A DNA stretch of 64,000 nucleotides from Dactylorhiza incarnata (lineage: Eukaryota > Streptophyta > Magnoliopsida > Asparagales > Orchidaceae). The DNA is taken from contig JAWHQI010000004.1 in the NCBI GenBank assembly GCA_033032865.1, forward strand, positions 18,644,001-18,708,000, given 5' to 3'. The translations under genes were made by a program, and so were the position numbers. Of this stretch, positions 44,940-57,156 are shown piece by piece; position 1 is the stretch's first letter; each line of letters starts with the position of its first letter. The notes beneath the pieces were generated by a model that did no database searches, was not told the origin of the DNA, and saw only the letters and a program-made list of their open reading frames with translations.

Positions 44940-46157
44940 AATTGGTTGAAAAACAATTCGTTTGAGAATTATGTTTATTGATATTATTTTTCAAAGTAGA
45001 TTAAGGTTGATAATCATAAAGAGTTTTAGAATAGTCATTCTTAGAGAGTTTATAAAAGTGATGGTCTTTCTTAAGAACTGATTTTTGAAAGAGTGAGTTT
45101 TTATGGTTATTAAATAAAAAATTCTTAATTTTTTTATTTTCATTTCCACTCTTTCCTTTAGACCAACTCTTATAATATGAAGTTAAGTTTTTGGACTTTT
45201 GATTTATTAATAAACTAGAGATTGTTGATTTCTTGAGAAATTTTTCATAAACAAATTTTATGATTCTAGTTTACTAGTTAGAGCATCATTTTCTTTTATC
45301 AAATTTTCATTATGCTCTTTTGAAGTTAAAAGACCTATTTACAAAACCATGAGATCTTCTTTAAAAGTATTAAAATCAAAACAAGGTTTAGCATTTTTAA
45401 TTAAAGAGCATGAAAGAGAATTTGAAACAACAATATAAAATTCTACTTTAACATTTGCTTTTAAAGTTTTATTTTCTAATCGTAATTTGGAGTTAGCATT
45501 TTTCAACTTTAAAATTTTACGTTTAGCAATTTTATGCATTGAATTCGTTACAAAAAAAGAAGATTTTGAATTTCTTACATTGCTATGGAGTGAGTCTAGA
45601 TTTGAACCAAAGGTTCATTTGACATCCTCTTGGCATTCCACTTCCATAGTTGAGTTTCCATCTTTTCTTATGCTTGATGTGTAGCCTTCATTTGAGTCTA
45701 ATATTATGACGTTGCATCCTTCTCTCTTAGATGGATCTTCCTCCAAGCATGAGTCCTCATCAGTTTCTTCTCTTGGATCCATAAGGAATTGCTCTTGTTC
45801 ATCATATGTGGAAGGAAGACAATAAGTATTCTCAAGAAATTTCCAAACATCAAAAGCAGTAGGAAGCATATAAATAAAATTGAAAATATTTTGATCTAGA
45901 GCACAATATAGGCTATTCATAGATTTGGCATTTAAAAACATTTCCTTTTTATTTAGACTACTTGGGGGAATTTTAATAGTAATATTCCAAACTTCAATAT
46001 CTAAAGATTTAAGAAATTTTTCCATAAGAGTTTTCCACCCATTATAATTTTCACCCATAAATAATGGTGGTGATAATGATTTTTTATTTTCATAAAATTT
46101 TTCCCTTATAGTGGATGCGGGATCATGAGGCACCATTATTCCCAGTTGTGAAGCCAT
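44940..46157 (-). pseudogene. gag: gag of element C- (5' part)
   Basis: Minus strand, ATG at 46155-46157 (MASQLGIMVPHD). Matches C+ gag (51325 on), for example PPLFMGENYNGWKTLMEKFLK and VWNITIKIPPS in the Gag/UBN2-type N-terminal domain and MNSLYCALDQNIF. The first frame stops at 45615-45617. A coiled-coil part (MHKIAKRKILKLKNANSKLR) is read at 45539-45339, then the reading decays to 44940, where the B array interrupts it. The remaining Gag end is at about 8934-8750. Broken by frame changes, stops and insertion. Confidence 0.85.
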
Positions 46158-46172
46158 TTTGGAATAACCTAC

Positions 46173-46184
46173 GCTCTGATACCA
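46173..46184 (-). other. Primer-binding site of C-
   Basis: Minus strand TGGTATCAGAGC, full match to the initiator-Met complement, two bases inside the LTR. Confidence 0.88.
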
Positions 46185-46186
46185 CG

Positions 46187-47665
46187 TATTGGATCTTATG
46201 GTGCCCTTAGAGGGGGGGGGGGTGAATAAGGGTTTCATGGAATTTAAATCTTATTTAAATTAATCAGAGTTTGCGACCGAAGTTTTAGAATATTTTATAA
46301 GAAAATTAATTTTAATATCTCAGATAAGATTATAATGATGATTCCTTTTTAAAGAAGACTGAATTCAATTTTTCTCCACTACCGTCAGCATTAGTGCTAA
46401 CGCCTGACATTAGTGACAGAAATTGAATTCCATAAGTTAATGATCAAAATGAATCTTATAATATATTTTGTTTTAGTGCTTTAATGCAAATATAATTTAA
46501 AACATTTTTACAGAGAAAATAAAATCAATTTAATGAAACATTAAAGGACAAGATTTTATTTCATAAGAAATTGATTATACAAATGTTTGCTTTAATGCTT
46601 TGATGAAAATATAATTTAACACATTCTTAAAGAGAAAATAAAATCAATTGAATGAAACATTAAAGGACATGATTTTATTTCATAAGAAATTGATTATACA
46701 AATGTTTGATTTCTATAACGCTAGAAATCAAGGCGAGAATATAAAAAATCCTTTTTTGCGATTCATCGGTCCTTCTCCCAAGGACCGGTGGGCTATAGAC
46801 TATCTTACCCCATATAAGGCCTCTAGCCACCCCTAGATCTAACCTCAACCTAGTTGCCATGCACATGGCGGCGAATTCCCCATCAACCTCACAAGGCTAA
46901 GTCGGCAACAATTGCGGCGAATTTCGCACAGAATCCTTCCCGGAATCCAACGTTCTCCCCGAACGATTTCTTCACACCAGTTACAAAAGGAATACAATAA
47001 AGATTACAAGATAAAAATAAAGTAAGAGAAACTCCCCTAGTAATTCTGAAGGTGAAGACGAAGGCGATGTAGAGGTTGGCGTTCTTGAAGCATTCGTCAT
47101 TCGTATAGAATATGCATTGTAGACCTTCTCCTTAAAAATCTTCCTTAGATTTTCATGTTAGCCCAAGGGAGATCACTCAATCATTGTAGGCGAGCGTCTC
47201 TCATAAGAATCAGAATTCTGGCTTTAGAGACAATGGAAACATTGTTATAGAATGAGAGGAGCTGCTCTTTTAAAAGGCCCAGGAGCTAACGCCTGGTGTT
47301 AAGAGTTAATGCCAGCGTTAGCTGCTAGTGTACTTCATGGATATGATCGCGCAACCGTAGAGATCGTGGAAGATTGTGGACTCAACGCGATCCTTAGCTT
47401 CAACGATGGTGTTGTCTCTTTGTACTCGACGATACTTCTTCTCGACGTCATTCCCATTTTGACAACACCCCTTAACGATGATAAGTTAAAACGAGGCGTT
47501 AGCTATCTTTCCTGAGAATCATCCTCATTCATCATACTACTCATAGGGATGTGTAGTTATAGTTCCTGTACAACCTGCACATTATAAACACATAAAATAA
47601 AAGATCAAATACAACACAGTATTTATTATTCTCAAACCAAGAGATGCGGAACATAGACTCCAACA
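46187..47665 (-). repeat. 5' LTR of element C-
   Basis: 1479 bp on the minus strand, TGTTGG to CCAATA, related to but diverged from the C+ LTR: both start with TTTGAGAATAA and share a GTGTTTATA-GTGCAGG type block and the TTCACCCC-CCTCTAAGGG end. It carries GCTAACGCC/GGCGTTAGC motifs (46384-46420, 47284-47325, about 47480), where C+ has GCTACCGCC, plus TCGACGATA and TCGACGTC near 47430-47450. No gene on either strand. The following bases TTTGC (47666-47670) should be the target duplication. Confidence 0.85.
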
Positions 47666-48268
47666 TTTGCCATATTTGTCTGTACTAGATATCAGGTGAA
47701 CCCCTGGGAATATCATCACACCTCTTTCAAGAGGATCTTAAGATAGCTGAAGGGTACACCTAATCTTAGCATATGGTACCCTAGGAACAATGAGTGTGAA
47801 CTAACTGGCTATTCAGATGCAGACTATGCAGGGTGCGAAGAAGATAGAAAGAGTACTTTAGGGACTTGCCAATTCCTTGGAGGAAGGCTAATATCATGGA
47901 TTAACAAGAAGCAGACAAGTGTAGCAATCTCTACAGCAGAATCGGAATACATATCTGCAGGGAGTTGATATGCTCATCTCCTATGGATCCAACACCAGCT
48001 TGAAGAGTACAATTTAAAGATGACCAAAACACCCTTGTTTTGTGATTCTTTTAGTGCTATCTCAATTGCTAAGAACCATGTCTCACACAGCTGGACTAGG
48101 AATATTGAGATCAGGTATCATTTCAATAAGGAGCATGTGGAGAATTAAGATGTCACTCTTGAGTTTGTCCCCACAGACAAACAAGTGGCTTATATATTCA
48201 CAAATCCCCTAGATGAAGCTAAGTTTAACTTCTTCAAATTCCAATTAGGGATGTTAAACTTAGAATAA
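47666..48268 (+). pseudogene. pol: 3' end of pol of element D (RNase H)
   Basis: 201 codons of Sirevirus Pol: YQVNPWEYHHTSFKRILR, GYSDADYAGC, KSTLGTCQFLGGRL, STAESEYISAGS, LFCDSFSAISIAKN and a C-terminal tail to TAA at 48266-48268. This is the RNase H end. The rest of D pol lies beyond C-, left of the window. Three in-frame stops (near 47753, 47967 and 48147) make it dead. Its abrupt start at 47666 is the C- insertion point. Confidence 0.9.
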
Positions 48269-48383
48269 TTTCTACTCACTTTAATTTTTATCACTAATCA
48301 TTTGTTGCTTAGGAGAATGTCAAGCTAAATGTTGAAGCAGCCTCTCAAGAAGTGTTGATCATTGTCTAAAGACAAACAAGTTA

Positions 48384-48622
48384 TCTCGACGACATAATCA
48401 GTTGTCTCGATGACACAATCAATTGTCTCGACGACATGTAGTGCATCTCGACGACAAATGAACCGAGTCGGAAAGGAGCATAACGACGATATATTTCGAC
48501 GACATACCAAAGTATCATCGAAATAGGATTAAACTACTAAACACGATACTGGATTAACAAATCAGAGCCATCTGATGAAATATTAAGGTACACGACTCTT
48601 CATCTACCTACACTATAAATAG
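48384..48622 (+). promoter_or_regulatory. Putative internal promoter of D env-like ORF
   Basis: Four copies of TCTCGACGACA or TCTCGATGACA (48384-48455), more CGACGA cores to 48515, then TATAAATAG at 48614-48622, 114 bp before the ATG at 48728. The D LTR carries the same version in reverse orientation (ATCGTCGAGA, TGTCGTCGA). Confidence 0.5.
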
Positions 48623-48727
48623 AATGAATGCTTAGGATAAAAATTATGCTCTTATTTTCCCTAAGACGTTCCTAAGACAAACTTTCGTTCCTTCTGTGAC
48701 AACTGCTACTTCTCATGATTCTTCTGC

Positions 48728-49982
48728 AATGGCTCCGAAGAGAGAAGAGACATCTGTGATTTTAGGATGTGAGCTTCAGCGAGGAGGATTCAACTCCTGT
48801 TTAGCACAAATTAGATCCATAATAGGGTTACTGGAATTAGCGTGCCTCGAATATCTGCCGAGTGAACCCTGCATTCTTCTCAACAAAGAGCTCCTGGAAT
48901 TTATTGGAGGAGCAAGATTAAATAGTTCATAATCATCAGTGAAATCAGTTGTAGCTGGGAAGAAAGTTGAAGTCTCTGTGAAGAGCATGGGAAAGGCGTT
49001 GTTTTGAATGGTGTGGGCACTCTAGAAAGACCTATGGGTCTATCAAAAGGGCAGACTTCAACCAGAAGGGAAAGCTTCTCGCAGACATCATCGGAAGAGT
49101 CCTACTATGTAAGTTGGGTTCTCATGACTAGATCTCCAAAGAAATGTTTGAAGTGATGTGCAAGATCATTATCTCAAAGATGACTGACTGGATGGAATTT
49201 GTATTCCAGAAAGTAAAAAGAAGTTTGAAGACCCTCCCCCCCCCCCCCCCCCCCCATTTAGGAGAATTCTCTTCATCTTCTTCCCAAATTCCCTTGGAGA
49301 AATGCTCAATAGGAAGATGGGAGTGCCTCTGCACTACACTAAGAGGCTGGACTCCAAGCTATTGGACATGTGGGATTGGTCCATATCCAAAGTACCTATA
49401 ACTACTTCTTTAGTTCAGCAGAAGAAGTCAAAGAAAGTTGACAAGGTGTTTGCCTCAGAGGAGGAGTCCTCTAGTAGCTCTGAGGAAGGAAGAGCCCCAT
49501 CCCAACAGACCTGATCAGATTGAGGGGGAGATGTCTTTGCATCATGATATCCCAGAGAAGGATGTTAAACCTGCTAACACAGAGGTGGCTGAAGAGAGGA
49601 GAAGTCCAATCATAGACAATGATCCAGTTGAGGGGGAGTTCCTACCTGGGAGATCAGCCCAAGATAGTGCAATGGTTTAGGGGGAGACCCATCGGGGGTG
49701 ATCTGCCCTAGAAGCTCAGGAAACTCTTGTCCAGCTGGAGATCATCCCAGAAGCAAGAGCTGATAGCATAGGACAAGAGCCTAAAATAGTTGAGTATATT
49801 GGACACTCCACTGGGCTTGAACTGGTTGTTGGAGGAAAGACAGTCATCTTAGTGGAAAGTGAGTCAATCATGGTAGCATCTCCTAAGAAGTCAACATTTC
49901 AAATTAGTGACTGCACCTCTAATAGTGCTCCTAATGATGCCCCAGAAGCAAGAGTTGCTCCAGAAGAACATGTTGCTGAGAC
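48728..49982 (+). pseudogene. env-like third ORF of D, first part
   Basis: Begins MAPKREETS, comparable to MAPKINS in A. Stop at 48930, then frame changes. LLADIIGRVLLCK and MTDWMEFVF are readable near 49078-49200 and match LADIVGKVLLCK and VDWASCLL of A. A long poly-C tract (about 49229-49254) interrupts it. Downstream are a Lys/Ser/Glu-rich stretch (about 49400-49500) and several Glu-Gly-Glu steps encoded by GAGGGGGAG. Cut at 49982 by C+; resumes at 58458. Confidence 0.7.
49515..49690 (+). other. Multiple PPT-like tracts inside D env-like ORF
   Basis: TTGAGGGGGAG near 49523 and 49628 and TTTAGGGGGAG near 49677. Same feature as in A and B. Confidence 0.55.
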
Positions 49983-50129
49983 TGTTGGACATGTGTGTCA
50001 CATCCCTTTGTTTGAGAATAACAAATCCCATATTGTATTTGATATTGCTTGTCGTGTGTTTATAGTGTGCAGGAACTATAGGTGCAATACTCCACAGGTA
50101 TAAAGCAGCTTGGAACAATCATTTGAAAG

Positions 50130-50400
50130 GAGCAGCGCTACCGCCAACGCTACCGCTACCGCCAGCGCTATCGCTAGCTCTACCGCTACCGCCAGCACTA
50201 CCGCCAGCGCTATCGCTACCGCCAGGCGTTATCTCAAGTTCGTGCACACGACGGTTTTGTAACCGCTACCGTTACCGCTACCGCTAGCGCTATCGCTACC
50301 GCCAGGCGCTATCTCCAGTTCGTGCACAGCGCCACGCCGCCGACGGTTTCGCAACCGCTCCACACGAACGCTACCGCCGGCGCTAGCCACTACCACGGGT
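50130..50400. promoter_or_regulatory. GCTACCGCC/GGCGYTA array in C+ LTR
   Basis: About twenty GCTACCGC, GCTATCGC or GCTAGC cores, including GCTACCGCC-A-GGCGTTAT and GCTACCGCC-A-GGCGCTAT, just upstream of the TATA. The 3' LTR copy is at about 57304-57580. Confidence 0.6.
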
Positions 50401-50415
50401 GCTAGCTCCAAGTTC

Positions 50416-50422
50416 TATAAAA
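50416..50422 (+). promoter_or_regulatory. TATA box of C+ 5' LTR
   Basis: TATAAAA directly after the motif array; the 3' LTR copy is at 57590-57596. Confidence 0.6.
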
Positions 50423-51278
50423 TGGTGGGCTCTCTCTCGTTTTGGTTAGAGATTCCAGAGAGGTTGCTTGTGCCACAACTCCAGTGCTGTTATGCTGCCG
50501 AAGATGGATCTCCCATGAAAAGCTTAAGGAGAATTCTTGAGGAGGACTACGTCACGCTACATTCGAAGGACGATCGCTTCTACCTCACACATACTACAGT
50601 GATCCTTCATCCTCATCTTCAGAAATCTCATATAGGGAGTTTTACTATTGTTATCTTCATTTTCATTCCATACTTTCTTTGTAACCGTTTAGTTAATTCG
50701 CCTTGTGTTGGCGACTAGGTCTGGGTAGGACTTAGGGGGAAATTCGCCTTGTGTTGGCGACTAGGTCTAGGTGATTAGATCTAGGGGGTGCTCGAGTCCA
50801 TATCCGGGGAAGGATTGGCTAGAGCGGCTTGAGGCCTTATCCGGGGACGGATAGGCTAAAGCCAACTGGTTCGTGGGGATACGAGTCGGTATAGAAAATG
50901 AAAAATTATTTACATATGTATGCCTCCGATTTCTAGCGATATTGAAATCAATATTTGTAAACACCTTTTTATATAAATACAATCATGTCTCTATTTGTGT
51001 TTACTTGATTTCTCTCCTTTGGCGTTATCTTTAATATATTGGTTACAAAGCTTTAAATTCAAATCACATTAACTAAATTGTTTATTTTCAATCTCTTAAT
51101 CATAAAACAATTTAGTACTTATTTCTAAAGATGAAAATTATGATATTCTCACAAATTAGCTAAATTGTTATTTTGCCTTTCTCATATTATAAAACAATTT
51201 AGTAATTTCCATAGAATTATAAAAAGATTTTTATTCCCTTATTCACCCCCCTCTAAGGGCGCCGTAAGATCCAACAAG

Positions 51279-51290
51279 TGGTATCAGAGG
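51279..51290 (+). other. Primer-binding site of C+
   Basis: TGGTATCAGAGG, two bases after the LTR. Confidence 0.87.
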
Positions 51291-51324
51291 TAGGTTATTC
51301 CAAACGGTTTAAAAACTAGGAATA

Positions 51325-52880
51325 ATGGCGTCTCATGATCTCGCTTCTAATAATAGGGGAAATTTTCTTATAAATGAAAAATCTTTAGCACCACCTTTAT
51401 TTGAAGGGAAAAATTATAATGGGTGGAAATTTCTAATGGAAAATTTTCTTAAATCTTTGGATATGGAAGTATGGAATATTACAATTAAAATGCCCCCAAG
51501 TATTTTAAATAAAAATGAAATGTTTTTAAATGCCAAATCTATGAATAGTCTATATTGTGCATTAGATCAAAATATTTTCAAACTTATTTATACACTTCCT
51601 ACTGCTTATGAAGTTTGGAAATTTCTTGAGAATACTTATAGTCTTCCTTCTACAGATGATGAACAAGAGGAATTCCTTATGGATCCAAGAGAAGAAATCG
51701 ACAAGGACTCATTCTTGGAGGATGATAAATCTAAGAGAGAAATCGACGAGGACTTATGCTTGGAGGAAGAAGAATACAACATCACAATATTGGACTCATT
51801 TGTTAGCAACACATCAAGCAAAAGAGAAGACGAAAACAATTGCAAGGTAAGAAAATCAAAAACTTCTCTTTTTGTAACGAATTCTATTTCTACATCTCGT
51901 ATGCTTAAAATTGCTAAACGTAAAATTTTAAAATTAAAAATTGCTAATTCCAAATTACGTTTAGAAAATAAATTTTTAAAAGAAAACGATAACGTAGAAT
52001 CAAATATTGATGTGTTAAATTCTCTTTCATGCTCTTTTGTTGAAATTCCTATTCCTTGTCTTAATTGCAATTTATTAAAAGAAAAATTCAAGGAAATTGA
52101 AAAAGGGCTCTTAATTTCTAAAAGGCATAATGAAAAATTGTTAATTGAAAATGATGTTTTATCTTGTAAGTTAATACAATTAAAATCTTTTGTTGAAAAA
52201 TTAAAATGTCATCTAATGAATCTCATCATAAGATTTTGAATAACAATGATAAATTAACTTACAAAATCATTTCTAAAAAGGATCATTTTCATACATCAAC
52301 TCAAAAGGAGTTAAGTTTCAAAAAGAATTATGACCCTCACAAAATTCTTCAGAGTCACTATTATAAGTCTCAATATATTTTCAATCATGACTCAAACTTA
52401 AAAACTCCTTTTCATGAAAATCAAAATATAAAATATTATCCTTTATATTATAAGAGTATGTCTATAAGAAAGAGTGGAAATGAAAATCATCAAAATAATG
52501 ATCAATCTTCTAAAACATATTGCAATCCACTCTTTCAACAATCACTTCTAAAGAAAGACAATCACTCTTATAAAATTTTAAACAATCCATATAATAAAAA
52601 TCATTATGATTATCAACATCAAGCTATTTTGAAAAATAATTTGAATAAACATAAACCTCCAATGAATTATTTTTCAAATAATTCACATAATCATTATATG
52701 GATTTAAGTAATAAACAACCAAAGTATGAATGGAGACCCATAAAGAAAAATGACATATCAACATTAATTAAAAAGGCTCATTCATCATTATCTTCTCAAA
52801 AGCCATCACGCCATATTTGGGTGCCCAAAGGAACCATTACACATGGTCAACTTTGGATACCTAAATCTCTTATCATTTAG
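51325..52880 (+). CDS. gag: gag of C+ (one frame change)
   Basis: First frame 51325-52239 (304 codons): MASHDLASNN start, Gag/UBN2-type N-terminal domain (PPLFEGKNYNGWKFLMENFLK, MNSLYCALDQNIF, VWKFLENTY), an acidic stretch, then a coiled-coil-like Lys/Leu/Asn helix (about 51900-52200). A second frame 52206-52880 continues with a His/Asn/Lys-rich basic region and ends with IWVPKGTITHGQLW and TAG. The IWVPKG step is typical of the Sirevirus Gag end before protease. Moving between frames needs one base at an A run near 52204. No CCHC knuckle is seen. It could provide capsid for its own RNA; enzymes must come from elsewhere. Confidence 0.82.
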
Positions 52881-54769
52881 TATCTTTCGTTTGCATGAAG
52901 TAGAAATAATTAAAAATGAAATATCAATACTCTACTTCATGATGTGCTTTATTTCTTTTTCTTTTGTTTTTTTTTGTATTTATTAATCCAAAATGCTTAT
53001 GGTCCCTTTATATTATATGAAATATGACTTTCACATATTAAGCCTAATGTTTATCAAATCAAATTGAATTAAAATTGAACATAAAGTCATATGATTTTAA
53101 AAGAGACCTACCTATCATTTTTTTAATTGTTATATATATCCTTTTAAATCCTTTACCCTTAATTGTCTTGAATTATCATTAGAAATTGAATATTGAAATT
53201 ATTATCAAGACTAGTGAAACTATTTTAATGATTGGATTTAAATGGTTTATTTAAGGGCTTAAACTAAAAATTAAAATGCGCAACAGTTTGATTATTTTTC
53301 TATGTTATTTGCTGCATATGATAGCCCTTATAATGAAGAACATTATCTAGAAAAATTGAAAACAAAAATTCATCTAAACGCATGTTTAATCTTTCAAAAA
53401 TGCGAATTCACGATCAAAACTTCAAACATCCATATCTTTTGATCCGCTCGCCTGATTTTCGTGTTTAATATATTTTCGGAAAGAGCACAAAAATCTCCAT
53501 CAAACGGCGAACTAGGCTTGCCTATTTGAGTTCGTTTGGTGCTGTCAATTTGCCTAATTTTAACTCAGTTTTAAAAAGCTATCTTAGTTTGCTTGATTCG
53601 GAAATTCCTGTGCCTATGGATTTTATTTTCATCACATGCTATCCTAAATATAATTGTTTCATATATTAATTTAGATATTATGTGTATGATGTGTGTCACT
53701 ATTGTTTGCATGTAACTTAGACCTTAGAATCATCTTGTATCATTAAGATCAAATCAAAAGTTTAATTATTTCATTCTAGGTCTAAAGAAAATTAATTTGA
53801 AAACTTCTCATATTACATGCAACATAATCTCCATTAATCCTATGTAATAACATTGCATTCAAACTCATCATCCTAGCATTGCTTCTTGGTCTATGCTTAT
53901 ATATTTATGCTGGGTAGAACACTTACAATGTTATTCAACTTTCATGATAACTATGTGATTTTGAAATTATAATAGAATACCAAAATTCCAACAAACACAT
54001 AGTTTATGGATTAATCATTAGTATATATATCATGAAACTATATATCATCATGGAAAACTAAAGATCAATAAATCTAATTATCCAATGCAATTTTATTATA
54101 AATTTCAAAATGTTATATATGTGATCTTTGTCTTTGATATGATTACATGATCATCAATTTCTAGACTTAAAAATCAAACATGCTTATTCAAAAGAAAATC
54201 ACCAAATCATATTATCATAAGTCTAGAAGGAATAGAAATCACATACATCATGATGATCTAACATATATTCTATGCAAAATTCTCTATAATCATAAATCAT
54301 AATTCATATTCTATCATGAAAAATCTCAAAAACAAATTGGAATTATGAATTTTATGATAAAGATATGAATATTGTTTTCATTACATTAGTTGGTGTATGA
54401 ATATGCGTTGCTATTGATTGCATGTATCTCACATATATATAGATTCTAGAATAAATTGTGTAATAATAAGAATAAATTAAAATCATCACTTTATTCTAGA
54501 TCTATAATTTGAAACTCTAGTTTGGAATACATGCAATATAAATGTTAAACTTATGACATGACATTAAACCCAAAACTCATCATACTAGCATTACCATTTA
54601 TCTCATATTAGTAATTGCGCTAGTTATCTCATATCGTCATCTCATAAGAATAGAAAAACTATGCTGCTTTATAACTCTTCACAAAAACCCATAGTTTATA
54701 TATCAACCATAGATTTAAAAAGCATAGGTTGTCCAAAAGATTATTCACCTATGACTTCATATCTCACAA

Positions 54770-55030
54770 TAGCGAGGGCGTAGGGTTGTATGCATTAGAG
54801 ACCTAACCTCTAAGTCATGTCTTGTCCTTAACCGGGGAGGGTTCCAGTGGGGCCTTGCGAGGCACTGGGGGAAAGAGTGCTAGGTTGAACGTTCTTTAGT
54901 GTGTGCATATGGGATTAACACCCCAACCTACGGCATGTGTACAACTCCTCATGCCCATCCATCACTTAGTACGGGGCTGGGGTGTAGACATTTAGTCGGG
55001 GTAGTTTCTAATCTTAGGACATACCTATAT
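54770..55030 (+). other. Conserved GC-rich island of family C (copy in C+)
   Basis: Pair of 7330-7590. Contains AGACCTAACCTCTAAGTCAT, then GTCTTGTCCTTAA and a hairpin GCCT-TGCG-AGGC. It is the best-conserved non-coding stretch between the two C copies. Confidence 0.6.
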
Positions 55031-55305
55031 TACGTACTGCATGAACATTTTATTTACTTATCACTTAAATCATGCATATTTTGGGTTGTTTAATAAAAAT
55101 GTCCTCATGTGTTTGCATAATTTATCTTTTTGAGCTTAAATGTTTTTGTAAAACACTTGTATTTGAAAAAGCTAGTTTTATGCAAATTTGAGCAATCAAG
55201 ACATCTCCAAAAATTACAAAATTTCTGCATAAGACTACTCTAAGGACACTTAATAAATATCAAAAATCAGATTTTTAAAATTCTCAAAAAATCGAGTACA
55301 GTTTC

Positions 55306-55335
55306 CAGCGCTAGCGCTAGCGCCGACGCTAGCGT
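55306..55335. promoter_or_regulatory. GCTAGCG cluster in C+ internal region
   Basis: AGCGCTAGCGCTAGCG, then CCGACGCTAGCG. It is at the position equivalent to the C- palindrome (1049-1067) and resembles the C+ LTR array. Confidence 0.55.
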
Positions 55336-56867
55336 GGGTGTTGGAATTTTCTGATTTTTAAAATTTCTGAAAATCCATAAAAATATGTTGGTTCATATTT
55401 TCTACTTATTTGTTGTGTTTCTGACTTTTGTTATTTTTGTTTTATTTATATGAAAAATCAACTACAAAAGATCAAAATTCAAAAATAAAAAAATACTTTT
55501 TGTTATTTGTGTTTTAATCATATTATGAAAAATAAACTACAAAAGTTTAAAATTAAAAATATACAAAAATATGTTTTTGTGATTTATGTTTTTTCTTCAT
55601 ATTATGAAAAATCTACTACAAAAATTCAAAATTCAAATATTTTTTGTGATTTTTCTGTTTTTATTTGATTTAAAAAAAATGATGATAAAACAAAAAAAAC
55701 TGTATGATCTTTATTGCCAATATCAAGCATGTATGAATTCTATTTAGAATTATTTACAATGTTAAAACTTATTCCTTCAAATTACTATGAACATTGTTTT
55801 GCTTATCATGCTTTGATATATCTTCTTAAAGTGCATCAATTGTATTGAAAAATGTGTAGAACCAAGCTTAGCATGCCTCTAAGTATGAGTAAATGTTTTA
55901 TGATTGATAATGATACATTTCACTCACTTATTTTGGTAATCAACATGTGTGTCTAAATCTAAAAATGCTTGCTTGTGTATTGTATTTGTACAATGAATTA
56001 AAACTTGCATAAGTTTATTGCTTACACTACATTTGAATTGCACTTATGAAATTTAGAAAAGTGGTTAAGTTAAAATTTTTGGTTTGCAAAACAAGTGTAT
56101 TCGGAGAATGTTGTCTCACAAATGTGAACAAAAATTATATATGTAGACAAATATAACTCCACCAAGCACTACTTGAACCTCCTGATAAGTCTTCATAAGC
56201 ATTATGAGGTTGAGCACCTTGGAAAGAATAGTAAAGTTACTTGTGCAAACCTTGGTTATTACACCACTTTGTTAAAAACTATGTGCATTAAAAAGTGTGT
56301 GAAAGTAATTTACTTGTGTTTTATTGTTCATTTTACTTTACATATGTCTTGTGTTTTGGTGATTTAAATAATTGTTAACATTGCCCAAAATACACTCATG
56401 TGCACATCATTATCTTTCATAACACTTCTTCTCATGAGTATTGGATTCTAATGCTTTATCTATACTACTCCTTATATAAAAATGCACTAGATAACCTAGC
56501 ATGATCTCTACAATGTTTTGGTATTTCTTGAACTTAGAATTAAGTAACATTGTAGCTTAATCTCTCTTTGATTTGTTCATTTCATGCTTGGTATTTTTAT
56601 AAAAAACTTTGAGATTTCAAAATGGTTACAACATCTTTACATTTTGAACTTAAACTCATATTTATAATTATGATTTTAATGCTTACACAAAGATGTTTTC
56701 TATAATCTTCCACTTGCTTACAACTCTTATTCTTTTTATTTGAAATCTCTTATATACAATGCTTAAACTCTTTATCATTTCATATATTACAAAAGCTCGA
56801 TCATGCTTTATCATTTCTAAGAAATGCCTCCTTACTACCCTCACCCCACCTTCTTTTGATAATACCA

Positions 56868-57156
56868 AAATGGGGAGATTAATTGAAGAAATCTATATAG
56901 AAGAAATATAGAAGATTAAGGGGAGAATAAATTCATGAAATCTACCATTTAGGGGGAGTAACATATAAATTGCATTTATGTAGGGGGATTAACACATAAA
57001 TTGCATTTATGTAGGGGGAGCATTAAGATAGGGGGAGTATGCATATTCTCATGCATATCATATACTATAGTTGCACTTTTATCTTGCTTATCTTATCTAT
57101 AAACACTATTGTTGATTTCTTGCTTAGAGGATTTGTTATTATCAAAAAGGGGAGAT
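56868..57156 (+). other. Multi-PPT region and terminal PPT of C+
   Basis: At least six purine tracts (AATGGGGAG, TAAGGGGAG, TTAGGGGGAG, GTAGGGGGATT, GTAGGGGGAGC, ATAGGGGGAGT), two of them in a 30-bp tandem repeat with ACATAAATTGCATTTAT, before AAAAAGGGGAGAT at the LTR. Confidence 0.75.

Larger units (their letters stand above)
49983..51276 (+). repeat. 5' LTR of element C+
   Basis: 1294 bp, TGTTGGACATG to CCAACA. Contains a GCTACCGCC array, TATA, and duplicated ATTCGCCTTGTGTTGGCGAC units (about 50696-50766), and ends with TTCACCCCCCTCTAAGGG. Confidence 0.93.
52881..57156 (+). other. Long non-coding internal region of C+
   Basis: 4.3 kb in the place of pol. Mostly AT-rich with no conserved ORF. 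Much of it aligns to C- in inverse orientation (8700-7255 and 1300-1). Holds a conserved island (54770-55030), the LTR-type motif cluster (55306-55335) and the multi-PPT region (56868-57156). Confidence 0.75.

Noticed and set aside
50229..50411. ORFs over the GCTACCGCC array, such as 50229-50411 and 57297-57560
   Set aside because: Low-complexity repeat translation; the array is in the LTR promoter region.
52190..52215. Programmed -1 frameshift in C+ gag
   Set aside because: The direction fits, but no canonical slippery heptamer in the correct phase; a one-base loss in an A run is simpler.
53390..53640. Captured host gene fragment in C+ absent from C-
   Set aside because: Composition differs slightly and C- seems to lack it, but no reading frame or recognisable domain; may be a deletion in C-.
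54899..55093. Conserved small peptide in the family C island (minus 7325-7513 and plus 54899-55093)
   Set aside because: The frames share a short YGINTP segment, but starts and ends differ and the identity extends outside the frame, so nucleotide-level constraint is more likely.
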